A program made the position numbers and the translations under genes. 64,000 bases of DNA, taken from assembly GCA_015522645.1 (NCBI GenBank), contig WALV01000065.1, positions 16,075 to 80,074 of the forward strand, written 5' to 3'. The DNA is from Candidatus Tiamatella sp. GTDB lineage: Archaea > Thermoproteota > Thermoprotei_A > Sulfolobales > Acidilobaceae. The stretch's first letter is position 1; every line of letters starts with the position of its first letter. Below, in pieces: positions 34,383 through 42,402 of this stretch. Below the pieces are notes generated by a model. It was not told the origin of the DNA and did no database searches. It worked only from the letters and a program-made list of their open reading frames with translations.

Positions 34383-35681
34383 TTAGAATTTAAGTACTCC
34401 CGGGAACTTTCGATTAACTAATATAATTAGTCCCATGAATAATAGGATCCCAACGAGAAGTGATAGCCCATTAAAATATGCTCCATAATGGAAGTCACTG
34501 CTATTAAGTATGTATAATGTACCAAGCTTAGTCCCTACAACTAATTTTTCCCCATTAGGGCTCCATGATAGAGCATAGCCCCCTCCATTCAACTGATCAG
34601 TACTCCAGAGTAGGCTCCCTTTGAAGTTGTAAATATAAAGTGAACCATGGTCTCCCGTATAATGCTCGAACCACTCGGACGACAATGCCACTAAGTCCCC
34701 CTTATGACTAGGATCACTGGCAGTTAGCTGCCCCTTTAGAACGTCTAGACTAATCCCCACCTTCAGATTGCTAGGAGATGTTATGAAAAAACGGTTACTA
34801 GGATAACCAACCTCTAACATCAGTTTCCCATCTAGCCAGAACATGTTCCATATAGCCCCTCCTAGGTAGGCTTTCGAGACCTGCTTACCTAGAGAAGAAC
34901 CGTTAAACTCGTATGATACTACACTATAATACGGAAAACCATGCACTACTATTAGATAATTCATTGACGGTGAAAAGCTGGCTTTCCAAAACTCGCTTGA
35001 CGAGTTGTAACTGTATATTTGTCTTCCACTGGAACTATAGATAACTAGCCCACCCAATGTTCTCGGCACGTTTATCGTATAACAAACAGCAAGTAATTTC
35101 CCGTTCTTACTCCACTCAACATCATATGCCTCCATGAAAGAGTGTCTCACCCATTTAACCGAGCCATTAACATCGAATACATACACCCCGGATGTCGGAA
35201 CGCCTAATGCAACAGCGATCGATTTTCCACTAGGGTTTAATGAGGCATCGAATAAATATGCGTGGAGGCTGGTATTCCATAAGATCCTGCCTCCATCGGA
35301 ATCAAACATGTATACATCGCCAGCTTTCGTCGCGGCTAATACATACTTACCCTCCGAAACCCATTCTACATTAATAACCGGGGAACTCGTTTTATAACTC
35401 CATTTCATTTTTCCACTAGAATCGTATACTAGAATTGCCCCTCTCCTATCGGTTAAATTAAATCCGCCTAAACCAACAGCAATTTTATCACCACTTGGAC
35501 TCCACTCCACTACTCTTACCCACCCGCCTATATTGTCTATCTCCTGTTCAATCGTGGTTTTCCATGAAATCCACGTGAAGAAGCTATGAACAGCTATCAA
35601 GATGCCTGCTAGAGCAAAGGCTAGTATTAGTGTTACTGCTAATGACTTAGCGATTCGGAAGCCTGATCGCCCCCATGTCAA
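34383..35681 (-). CDS. Membrane-tethered WD40/PQQ-like beta-propeller protein
   Basis: A 432-residue protein with a helix at ~12-34, a beta-propeller domain with at least six repeats (VEWSPSGDKIAVGLGG, VEWVSEGKYVLAATKAG, ASLNPSGKSIAVALG, VEWSKNGKLLAVCYT, ASFSPSMNYLIVVHG, LSWSPNGEKLVVGTKLG) and a second helix at ~400-422. The propeller is probably outside the cell, judged from hydrophobic ends and sequons. It follows the ABC-2 permease gene by 25 nt, suggesting a partner of the exporter. Start TTG 35681 has no clear ribosome site. Confidence 0.75.
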   Translation of the reverse strand: MTWGRSGFRIAKSLAVTLILAFALAGILIAVHSFFTWISWKTTIEQEIDNIGGWVRVVEWSPSGDKIAVGLGGFNLTDRRGAILVYDSSGKMKWSYKTSSPVINVEWVSEGKYVLAATKAGDVYMFDSDGGRILWNTSLHAYLFDASLNPSGKSIAVALGVPTSGVYVFDVNGSVKWVRHSFMEAYDVEWSKNGKLLAVCYTINVPRTLGGLVIYSSSGRQIYSYNSSSEFWKASFSPSMNYLIVVHGFPYYSVVSYEFNGSSLGKQVSKAYLGGAIWNMFWLDGKLMLEVGYPSNRFFITSPSNLKVGISLDVLKGQLTASDPSHKGDLVALSSEWFEHYTGDHGSLYIYNFKGSLLWSTDQLNGGGYALSWSPNGEKLVVGTKLGTLYILNSSDFHYGAYFNGLSLLVGILLFMGLIILVNRKFPGVLKF

Positions 35682-35706
35682 TACGTATATATGACGTGCG
35701 AACGAG

Positions 35707-37005
35707 TTATCTCACTCGCCGGGATCGTATTTTTCTTACCCTCTTAACTCTATCCCACAGTCCGAGACCAGTAATTAGTATCTCGCTACTAATAACCTTT
35801 GAGAGAGCATATAGAACCAACACGGTTTCAACTATATGGAACAGTATACTTATCCAGACATACTCGTTAATCCCAGTCATAGAGAGCTTTAAAGCTAGAA
35901 CAGGTGCAGCAAGAGGAGTTGCTGCAATTACGTATTTCATTGAGTTACTCAGAGTTGAAAACTGAATCATTGCCAGCCCGTATCCTACGACAAATACTAA
36001 TGTCCATATAATACCTGCCATTGATTGACTGCTCCTGACATCCTTCCCGAATATACCCAGTAGCATTGAGAGAGAGGTTGCCAATATAACACCTATAATC
36101 AATGCAATAGTAATGGTTGCTAGACTGTATGGTGTAAGAACATTCCTCATGAGATCCAATGGCATTCCTCCGGCTCCCGATAACCCGCCTACACTATCTA
36201 TATACAAATACAACCCGCCAGACAATCCTAGTGTTGCAAGTATCGAAATTACAATGCTACCAGACAACTTTGCTACAACTATGCTTTGCCTATTCAATGG
36301 AAGGCTGAGGAGAACCTCTAGAGTATGCTCTTCCTTCTCGACTCCCATAGTGGTTGCAGCTATCTGACTAGCATAGCCTACAACTATAAGCGGGGCAAAC
36401 ACTATGGAGAACAGTAACCCTGTTAAAGCGTTCACTTGGGCGGAACTATAGTGTTTACCCCCCATACTCACTATCCCCGTAACCCAAACGGGACTGTTTA
36501 GGAAGTCAGTTGACACGTTTACATGCGACGCGAACTTACTCTTCACTATCCCACCGTATCCACTGACAAGTCCCACAAGCGATGTTACCCTACTAGCCTC
36601 GGCAATACTCACTTCCTCCATGTAAGTATAAACAATAACCCTGCCGGGTAGTCCCTTACTCAGATTATAATCGAATCCTGGTGGTATTACTACAACCCCC
36701 GTATACCCATTATCCTCGGCGAAGGAGCCCGGATCATTTGGTATGTTTCTAAGGATAACAGTTTCCCTAGTTATACTCTTTAAATACGAGATAAGATCTT
36801 CAGACGCGTTTGTGTGATCCTCGTCTATGACAGCTATTCTCATATTGGTGGGTTGAGCTACATATATCGCTTGCTGGGTTCCGTAGCTCATTACCTCTCC
36901 TAGAACACCGAACATTACTAGTGGAAGAATTATCATACCCAGGATTATCCGCGGGTCCCTGAGGAGGTCGAGGATCTCTTTCTTAACCAAGGGCCATATC
37001 ATCAA
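35707..37005 (-). CDS. ABC-2 type transporter permease
   Basis: A 432-residue permease of the ABC-2/NatB group. A first membrane helix (~20-37) is followed by a ~150-residue extracytoplasmic loop (IRVAVIDEDHTNASEDLISY-like), then five helices from about residue 200 to 410. The intracellular elbow MEKEEHTLEVLLSLPLNR precedes the first of these, as in CcmB/NatB permeases. It most likely exports a lipid, drug or ion. TTG 37005 overlaps the ATPase stop by 4 bp. Confidence 0.88.
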   Translation of the reverse strand: MMIWPLVKKEILDLLRDPRIILGMIILPLVMFGVLGEVMSYGTQQAIYVAQPTNMRIAVIDEDHTNASEDLISYLKSITRETVILRNIPNDPGSFAEDNGYTGVVVIPPGFDYNLSKGLPGRVIVYTYMEEVSIAEASRVTSLVGLVSGYGGIVKSKFASHVNVSTDFLNSPVWVTGIVSMGGKHYSSAQVNALTGLLFSIVFAPLIVVGYASQIAATTMGVEKEEHTLEVLLSLPLNRQSIVVAKLSGSIVISILATLGLSGGLYLYIDSVGGLSGAGGMPLDLMRNVLTPYSLATITIALIIGVILATSLSMLLGIFGKDVRSSQSMAGIIWTLVFVVGYGLAMIQFSTLSNSMKYVIAATPLAAPVLALKLSMTGINEYVWISILFHIVETVLVLYALSKVISSEILITGLGLWDRVKRVRKIRSRRVR

Positions 37006-37748
37006 GCACCAACCTCCCTTATCAAGAACCTAAAAGCCTCCTCCAGATTATGCGCCCCTGTCCTCTCCAGTATGTCGCTTGGGGCACCCTCCGCTAGGAG
37101 TTTACCTTTAAAGATTATTCCCACCCTGTCGCTCAAGTATTCCACTTCAAGCATGTTATGGCTGCTTAACAGAATGGTAATCCCGTATTTCTCCCTGTAC
37201 TTTTTAATAGTATCCCGTATTTCCATGCTGGCCATAACGTCTAAACCGCTGGTAGGCTCGTCTAATATTGCCAGCATAGGATGAGGAGCAAGCGTCCTAG
37301 CTATCTGCAGCCTCCTCTTCATGCCTTTACTGTACGTCTTTATTTTATCAAGCAATCTTTCCCCTAGGCCACTAATTTCCGCTGCCTCACCGGCAATGTC
37401 CTCGGGGCTTCTACTCCCCCTGCTATAGAAGCCTGCCATAAATTTAAGGTACTCAATACCCTTAAGGTTCCTATAAGCACCGGCTTCCTCGGGCAAATAG
37501 GATATCATTTTCCTAACCTCGTTGGGATTATCAAGCACGTCCACGCCGAATATATTGACTTTTCCATTCGATGGTTTGATGAGGGTGGCAATGATACGTA
37601 GAGTAGTTGTTTTACCCGCTCCATTAGGACCTATTAACGCGTAGATCTCTCCTTTATCTATGTTGAATGAGAGACCCTCGACGGCATGTACTCCGCTGGG
37701 ATAAATCTTATGAAGACCGTTCACCTTAACAGCAGTCTCCTTGTTCAA
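37002..37748 (-). CDS. ABC transporter ATP-binding protein (ABC-2 exporter)
   Basis: A 248-residue ATPase of the DrrA/NatA group. Walker A GPNGAGKTT is at 40-48, Q-loop SYLPEEAG, signature YSKGMKRRLQ and Walker B LAILDEPTSGLD follow. The EEAGAYRNL and LSSHNMLEVEYL segments are standard for exporter ATPases. It couples with the permease by a 4-bp overlap. TTG 37748 is preceded by GGGGCGC. The small membrane protein gene lies 41 nt upstream in the same direction. Confidence 0.93.
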   Translation of the reverse strand: MNKETAVKVNGLHKIYPSGVHAVEGLSFNIDKGEIYALIGPNGAGKTTTLRIIATLIKPSNGKVNIFGVDVLDNPNEVRKMISYLPEEAGAYRNLKGIEYLKFMAGFYSRGSRSPEDIAGEAAEISGLGERLLDKIKTYSKGMKRRLQIARTLAPHPMLAILDEPTSGLDVMASMEIRDTIKKYREKYGITILLSSHNMLEVEYLSDRVGIIFKGKLLAEGAPSDILERTGAHNLEEAFRFLIREVGA

Positions 37749-37789
37749 AAGCAGCGCCCCTGATTAGGATACGTTAACTGATTCTAACT

Positions 37790-38125
37790 CTATTTAGTTT
37801 TTGTATTCTTGTGAGACTTGGTGTACCTAAGAATGCTTGCTATGAGTTTAGCTCCCAATAGCTTGTTTATAGGCATATCTTGGTATAAGTGCTCGTTGTA
37901 CTTGTTGGCTAAATAATCTATCAGGTCCTTAGGCATTTTAGCATTCTCCAGCTTACTTCTAAACCGGCGAGTACTACGCCACCTCCATATTTTAAACCTA
38001 GCTTTAAGTGTTAGAATACTTATCCCCAGATCAGACAGTAGTATTGCAAGCAAGCCTGCTGACTCAAGTATAGTCAATATAGTTAAACGTTCTCTGCTAG
38101 CTGTACTTCTCCGAGAGCTTGACAT
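37790..38125 (-). CDS. Small basic membrane protein of unknown function
   Basis: A 111-residue protein with one hydrophobic stretch (TILESAGLLAILLSDLGISI) flanked by Arg- and Lys-rich regions (RFKIWRWRSTRRFRSK). Its ATG at 38125 lies within the last codons of the winged-helix gene, giving a 29-bp overlap. The location between a regulator and an ABC exporter suggests an accessory role, but no family is recognised. Confidence 0.55.
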   Translation of the reverse strand: MSSSRRSTASRERLTILTILESAGLLAILLSDLGISILTLKARFKIWRWRSTRRFRSKLENAKMPKDLIDYLANKYNEHLYQDMPINKLLGAKLIASILRYTKSHKNTKTK

Positions 38126-38513
38126 ATCTCCTGTTACCTCTTTTTATGGAGGAAACGAATCCGGTTTTTTCTAGCAGTCTCAACCTGTCATAAATGATTC
38201 TTCGAGAAGCGCTACCCCGCACCCTACGCATCTCCCTCTCTAGCTCACTCACATGCAATTCACCCTTGCTGGCTAGTATACTAATAATGCTCCTAGTTAT
38301 TTCGTCTTTGATACCTATACTGATTAGATCCTGATACGCTTTCTTCATTCTTTTAAATACGCTTGTAACCTTTATAGGAGCTGCTAATCCTAGTTCAACG
38401 AGAAAAATAATGAGTGGGGTTAGACTATCGTCATAACCTGCTAGGTCATGCAGAATCTTCTCTATTTTATCAATCCGACTGAGCAGATCTTCATGTTCAC
38501 GTCTCCCAGGCAA
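38097..38513 (-). CDS. Winged-helix transcription regulator of the ABC exporter operon
   Basis: A 138-residue protein. Residues ~75-138 form a winged helix (SIISILASKGELHVSELERE, SASRRIIYDRLRLLEKTGFV recognition region, RGNRRYVKLS wing). The N-terminal half is helical with a hydrophobic centre (SLTPLIIFLVELGLA), perhaps for dimerisation. It is the first gene of the exporter operon and likely regulates it; the effector is unknown. A TATA-like CCTATAAAAG lies at ~38530-38539, so the TTG at 38513 may be nearly leaderless. Confidence 0.7.
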   Translation of the reverse strand: MPGRREHEDLLSRIDKIEKILHDLAGYDDSLTPLIIFLVELGLAAPIKVTSVFKRMKKAYQDLISIGIKDEITRSIISILASKGELHVSELEREMRRVRGSASRRIIYDRLRLLEKTGFVSSIKRGNRRYVKLSEKYS

Positions 38514-38578
38514 CTCTAACCACGTTGCTTTTATAGGTTCTTACGGCTTTTGCAGGGTAGATTAATCCAATGCTACTG

Positions 38579-39001
38579 TTACTCTTCCTCGTCTTCCTCT
38601 TCCAGGTCATTCACTTCTTTAACCCTTTTCTCAACTAACTTCCCTAAATCACTAAACTCGAATTTGCCGCGTCTATTTCCTATCATGCTTATCAGCCTGC
38701 TTGCAACGTTGGCTGCTTCAAGCCTTTTCTCGAAGTACTCGATGGTCATTTGTTTCGCCATGTCTTCCGGGACACCGGCTTCTATAAGATTAGTATAGAA
38801 CTTAGCTACATCTTGCCCTATCTTACCTCCATCAAGGCTTACGCTGAGTGTTTTCAACATCTCCTCTATAGGTTCCTTGGCTTCTCTTAGAAATTCTGTG
38901 ACACTCTTAAGAACCATTTTGAGCATCAATACGTCTCCACGATCGTCTTCCGGGATCATGTCTAAATATTCTTCTTCCTCCTTTCGCTCCTCTTGGCTCA
39001 T
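38579..39001 (-). CDS. Acidic helical protein of unknown function
   Basis: A 140-residue, fully helical protein without Cys or membrane segments. Both ends are acidic (MSQEERKEEEEYLDMIPEDD and a NDLEEEDEEE tail). The central region contains DGGKIGQDVAKFYTNLIEAG and PEDMAKQMTIEYFEKRLEA. I do not recognise the family; the EEEDEEE tail recalls proteins that bind nucleic-acid or histone-like partners, which is only a guess. ATG 39001 is 10 nt after GAGG. An inverted repeat lies upstream. Confidence 0.65.
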   Translation of the reverse strand: MSQEERKEEEEYLDMIPEDDRGDVLMLKMVLKSVTEFLREAKEPIEEMLKTLSVSLDGGKIGQDVAKFYTNLIEAGVPEDMAKQMTIEYFEKRLEAANVASRLISMIGNRRGKFEFSDLGKLVEKRVKEVNDLEEEDEEE

Positions 39002-39032
39002 AGATGATTCGCCTCGAGTAGTATCTTATGGT

Positions 39033-39072
39033 TTGTTCACTCCTATAGGTTTACTGTATCAGAAGTGAACAA
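39033..39072. repeat. 9-bp inverted repeat with 22-nt spacer
   Basis: TTGTTCACT (39033-39041) and AGTGAACAA (39064-39072) are exact reverse complements. The repeat sits between the stop of the JAMM gene (39083) and the start of the acidic protein gene (39001) on the same strand. It could be a 3'-end hairpin of the upstream transcript or a two-half-site operator about three helical turns apart. Confidence 0.4.
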
Positions 39073-39082
39073 CTCACATGTT

Positions 39083-39427
39083 TTACCTCGGGTAGACTAG
39101 TTTGTATGATTTCTTTGAGACTATGAGCCATGGGAGAGGCCATAGTTGCATGCCATTCAAGTCTTTTGAACTTGGTTCGGGGGAGCCATAGATATGGGTG
39201 TGATATATTCCCATAACTTTAAGGCCGAGGTTCTCAGCTAATTTATGTGCAGCAAGTATGCCTTGCGGATCCATGTAAAACTCTGTTTGCGGTTTACCTG
39301 AAATGTTCTCTACCGGGAATATTACCCGGTACTTATCGGTTCCTAGTAGGAAACCGCATAGTTCCCTGTCTTTGTTTTTCGATAGCAATCGTATAACGCG
39401 TATTAGCTCTGGATCTATATCAGTCAA
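39083..39427 (-). CDS. JAMM/MPN+ metalloprotease
   Basis: A 114-residue single-domain JAMM protein. The full zinc signature is present: E22 (ELCGFLLG), H76-x-H78-x7-S86-x2-D89 (YHTHIYGSPEPSSKD). Archaeal JAMM proteins of this size cleave ubiquitin-like SAMP conjugates or desampylate, and some process sulfur-carrier proteins. It is minimal but complete. TTG 39427 overlaps the end of the phosphoesterase gene by 8 bp, implying coupling. Confidence 0.9.
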   Translation of the reverse strand: MTDIDPELIRVIRLLSKNKDRELCGFLLGTDKYRVIFPVENISGKPQTEFYMDPQGILAAHKLAENLGLKVMGIYHTHIYGSPEPSSKDLNGMQLWPLPWLIVSKKSYKLVYPR

Positions 39428-39941
39428 GGTAGATGATCCTCCCTTCTAGGGTTGATAGGTCTAGTAATGCTATGCTTGCTTTACCAGTTAGATATCCTAG
39501 AACCTCTCCAGGATTCAACAGGATAGTGTTCCCATGTTTCTCTATGAGAGGCTCATGGGTATGACCGAATAAAATAGCATCGTATTCTCCCGATTTTGCC
39601 AGTATTCTAGCTAGTTGGACGGTTTGCTGTTTCGAGCCGAAGCCATGCAGTAATAGTATTCTCCTTACCCGATTCTCTCCTAACTCGATTTGGTAAGGTG
39701 GATGCGAGAGTTTTACACCGCATTCTCGGGCTACTTGGCTCAATAGAATCTTCTCACCGCAATTGTTCCCGAAAACCGCGTAAACCGGGATCTCTAGGCT
39801 ACATAGTTCTTTCAGTGTGAAAGGGCTAACAATGTCGCCTAAATGTATTACGGCTTTGACTTTATTTTCCCTGAATACTGTTAATGCTTTTTTAACATTT
39901 GGTATATTGTCGTGTGAGTCACTCATTATCCCAACTAACAC
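39420..39941 (-). CDS. MJ0936/YfcE-family metallophosphoesterase
   Basis: About 173 residues with all calcineurin-like motifs: SDSHDN (D8, H10), HLGDIV, FGNNCG, LLLHGF and FGHTHEP. Members hydrolyse phosphodiesters, with unknown physiological substrates. GTG 39941 is favoured because AGGTG lies 6 nt upstream; GTG 39950 is in frame but begins within that site. It heads a two-gene unit with the JAMM protease. Confidence 0.88.
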   Translation of the reverse strand: MLVGIMSDSHDNIPNVKKALTVFRENKVKAVIHLGDIVSPFTLKELCSLEIPVYAVFGNNCGEKILLSQVARECGVKLSHPPYQIELGENRVRRILLLHGFGSKQQTVQLARILAKSGEYDAILFGHTHEPLIEKHGNTILLNPGEVLGYLTGKASIALLDLSTLEGRIIYLD

Positions 39942-40049
39942 GGTTTCCACCTGGTTCTATAATCATTGTTCCCCCTGTGTCTTATAATTCTCGGTTTGAT
40001 GGGAATTAAGGGTTGACTGTAAAGCTATCTCAAAGCTCAAGGGTGCTAA

Positions 40050-40499
40050 TTACAGTAGGTATTCTCCAACGAATACTATGTCGCTTGTTCTAGATAGACT
40101 CTTTGCATGATAGGTAGATGGGCTATCTCCGAGAACGGGGTCAAACAGTAGTTTTACTGTATACTTATTGTAAAGCAGGCATCTTATTAGTTTACCAGTC
40201 AAGAATTCTGGAATTAGTGCATAAGGCATCCTTAAGCCTTCCCATGTTTCCCTTGTCTGTAATGATAATGTATCTAGGCTCAGGTTTTGTTATTAATTTC
40301 TTAAACTTCTTAAACCATAGATTTAGGAGTCCTGCTAGTATGAAATCAGAATAGACTGCCTTGGCTCTGCCTGAAATGAGTTCGATGCCTTTTAGAGTAC
40401 TAACTATGCTCATGGTTTTCCCCGAGTTGTTCTTCCTGGGATTCAGCCAGCAGGGAATAAGTCATAGCCTTGCAATGGCTCCTCTAGGTGTTGGCTCAT
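40050..40499 (-). pseudogene. Disrupted protein-coding gene (at least two frame shifts)
   Basis: Protein-like sequence continues through this ~450-bp stretch but in changing frames. From ATG 40499 (GAGGG upstream) MSQHLEEPLQGYDLFPAG runs to a stop at 40446-40448. A second frame, open before and after ATG 40413, reads NPRKNNSGKTMSIVSTLKG, then SGRAKAVYSDFILAGLLNLW and PEPRYIIITDKGNMG, ending at 40192. A third, overlapping from about 40230, reads ALIPEFLTGKLIRCLLYNKY and DPVLGDSPSTYHAKSLSRTS, ending at 40050. I do not recognise the product. Decay, a programmed shift or sequencing errors would explain it; decay is most likely. Confidence 0.5.
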
Positions 40500-40644
40500 C
40501 AATACCCTCTAGATCTCAAAAGTATGGTTTGATCAGTAATAAGCGATTACATATTCATTTTTCATATTTATTTAAAAAAATATAAGACAATAACATTTAA
40601 ATAAAACAGAATTTTTTAATAACCTAGAAACATGGTTGGTAGCA
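40500..40644. promoter_or_regulatory. AT-rich promoter region of the purine permease gene
   Basis: This stretch holds no gene. The segment 40540-40620 is very A/T-rich, with TATTTATTTAAAAAAATATA and TTTAAATA (40596-40603). The latter, as a TATA box, would start transcription near 40625, 20 nt before ATG 40645, with GGTTGGT as ribosome site. Upstream AT tracts could bind regulators or chromatin proteins. Together with the disrupted gene it makes up the ~700-bp gap between 39941 and 40645. Confidence 0.4.
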
Positions 40645-42027
40645 ATGGCTGAGTCCCATTCTATCCTCGAGAAACTGAAACCATCAGATATAGATAACGT
40701 TGACCCCCAGAGAGAAGTGGTAGCGGGGATAACAACGTTTATGACAATGGCATATATTCTATTTGTGAACCCCGCTATTCTATCAGCAACTGGAATGCCC
40801 AAAGAAGCCCTGGTTGTCGCCACTGCAGCAAGTTCCGGCCTAGCAACCCTAATAATGGCATTGTACGCCAAGATGCCTTTCGCTTTGGCTCCTGGAATGG
40901 GGTTGAACGGGTATTTCGCTTTTACAGTAGTCCCGTTTATAGCCGGGATACTATCGAGGGAAGGGGTAGTAGGAGTCGAGGCCTGGCAAGTGGCTCTGGC
41001 AGCTGTGTTTGTAGAAGGCATAATATTCGTATTGCTCAGCGTAACCAAGGTTAGGGAAAGTGTGGCAAACTCTATACCCAAGAACTTAAAGTACTCGATC
41101 GGGGCTGGAATAGGCCTCTTCCTGACACTAATAGGCTTCAATGATGCGGGGTTAATAACGGCACAAGTAACTAAAAACGGGCACTTAATTGCTTTAGCAA
41201 TGGATGCTAACGCTTTCCATAGCCCATCTACGCTCATAGCACTAACCTTCACCCTCATAGCTGCTGTACTCATGTCGCTCCGTATACCAGGCGCTCTCCT
41301 TATCTCCATAATCCTAGCTATAACGACTGGAATGATAGCGGGTTTAACCAGTCCGCCGAACGCAGTATTCGCTAAACCAGATTTCAGCTTGTTCATGAAA
41401 ATGAACCTACATGGCCTCGCGGACCTCGGATTTTTCACTGCAGCAGTAATAGTCTTCACATTCTTCGTCGTGGATTTCTTTGATACGCTAGGAACTGCGA
41501 CTGGTCTAGCCAGCCTCGCAGGCTACATTAGGAGGGACGGGAAAGTCGAGAGGATAGGAGAGGTATTACTTACAGATGCGTTAGGGACAACATTCGGAGC
41601 CATACTAGGGACCAGTACAGTGACCACTTACATAGAAAGTGCTAGCGGAATAGAAGAGGGCGGTAGAACAGGTTTGACATCCATTATGGTGGCATTACTG
41701 TTCTTCGCGAGCTTGTTCATAGCACCGCTATTCACAGTAGCACAGGCATATGCTACAGCGCCGGCTCTAATTATTGTTGGCCTATTAATGGCTCGTGCAA
41801 TCAAGGAAATAGATCTCCACGACTACACTGAAGCCATTCCAGCGTTTCTCACCATAACTAGTATGCCGTTCCTTTACAGTATATCTGATGGAATTGGAAT
41901 AGGGTTTATAACGTATACTGTCGTAAAAACCCTCACAGGGAAATGGAGGGATTTAAACCCGGTTGTTGTAGGTGTGGCACTAGTATTCCTAGGTTACTTC
42001 CTGAGTCTCCCCAGCATCAGACCCTAA
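40645..42027 (+). CDS. AzgA-type NCS2 purine permease
   Basis: A 460-residue membrane protein with 12 to 14 helices. Diagnostic blocks are REVVAGITTFMTMAYILFVN, ALAPGMGLNGYFAFT, FFVVDFFDTLGTATGLASLA and GTSTVTTYIESASGIEEGGR, which mark the AzgA-like adenine/guanine/hypoxanthine transporters rather than UraA/xanthine types. It probably imports nucleobases with protons or sodium. ATG 40645 with GGTTGGT is preferred over in-frame TTG 40636. No purine riboswitch is seen. Confidence 0.93.
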   Translation: MAESHSILEKLKPSDIDNVDPQREVVAGITTFMTMAYILFVNPAILSATGMPKEALVVATAASSGLATLIMALYAKMPFALAPGMGLNGYFAFTVVPFIAGILSREGVVGVEAWQVALAAVFVEGIIFVLLSVTKVRESVANSIPKNLKYSIGAGIGLFLTLIGFNDAGLITAQVTKNGHLIALAMDANAFHSPSTLIALTFTLIAAVLMSLRIPGALLISIILAITTGMIAGLTSPPNAVFAKPDFSLFMKMNLHGLADLGFFTAAVIVFTFFVVDFFDTLGTATGLASLAGYIRRDGKVERIGEVLLTDALGTTFGAILGTSTVTTYIESASGIEEGGRTGLTSIMVALLFFASLFIAPLFTVAQAYATAPALIIVGLLMARAIKEIDLHDYTEAIPAFLTITSMPFLYSISDGIGIGFITYTVVKTLTGKWRDLNPVVVGVALVFLGYFLSLPSIRP

Positions 42028-42038
42028 ACTCTTTTTAA

Positions 42039-42329
42039 TCACCAGGACCCATTATCACTGCATCCATCAAGGCACCTATCCAGTATTCTATCTATAAGCT
42101 GGGAGGCAAGAGTATCAGGCTCATCTATCCCCAGCTTCTTAAATGAACTTACCAAGTACTCTATAGCACTCATATATTCAAGTTCACGAGTTCTCTTCGC
42201 GGTAACGGGATCGAGACCTAAGAGAGGTTTGAGCAGTGTGTATAACTCGATTAAACCGAATGGGTCGAGGGGAGCGTTGAGCTTAAGGGCTTCATTCCTG
42301 ATAACTGTAGTAGCTTTACGGTTGTCCAA
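42039..42329 (-). CDS. Small helical protein of unknown function
   Basis: A 96-residue protein, soluble and helical (RTRELEYMSAIEYLVSSFKK, LASQLIDRILDRCL), with two Cys near the C-terminus (RCLDGCSDNG). TTG 42329 follows GGTGTG. It ends 11 nt from the convergent permease gene and is divergent from the radical-SAM gene. No family is recognised. Confidence 0.6.
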   Translation of the reverse strand: MDNRKATTVIRNEALKLNAPLDPFGLIELYTLLKPLLGLDPVTAKRTRELEYMSAIEYLVSSFKKLGIDEPDTLASQLIDRILDRCLDGCSDNGSW

Positions 42330-42402
42330 TATCTTTCACACCAGATAATCCTAAAACCCTGGAACAGATTATTTAATTATGGTATAAGTAGAAGGAGGAC
42401 TT

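Noticed and set aside
35698..35718. CGAGT-N6-ACTCG inverted repeat at the end of the ABC-2 permease gene
   Set aside because: Only 5-bp arms, overlapping the stop region; expected by chance at this frequency.
40118..40354. Plus-strand 78-codon frame in the 40-kb gap
   Set aside because: It is the antisense of the disrupted minus-strand gene and lacks a ribosome site and protein-like composition.
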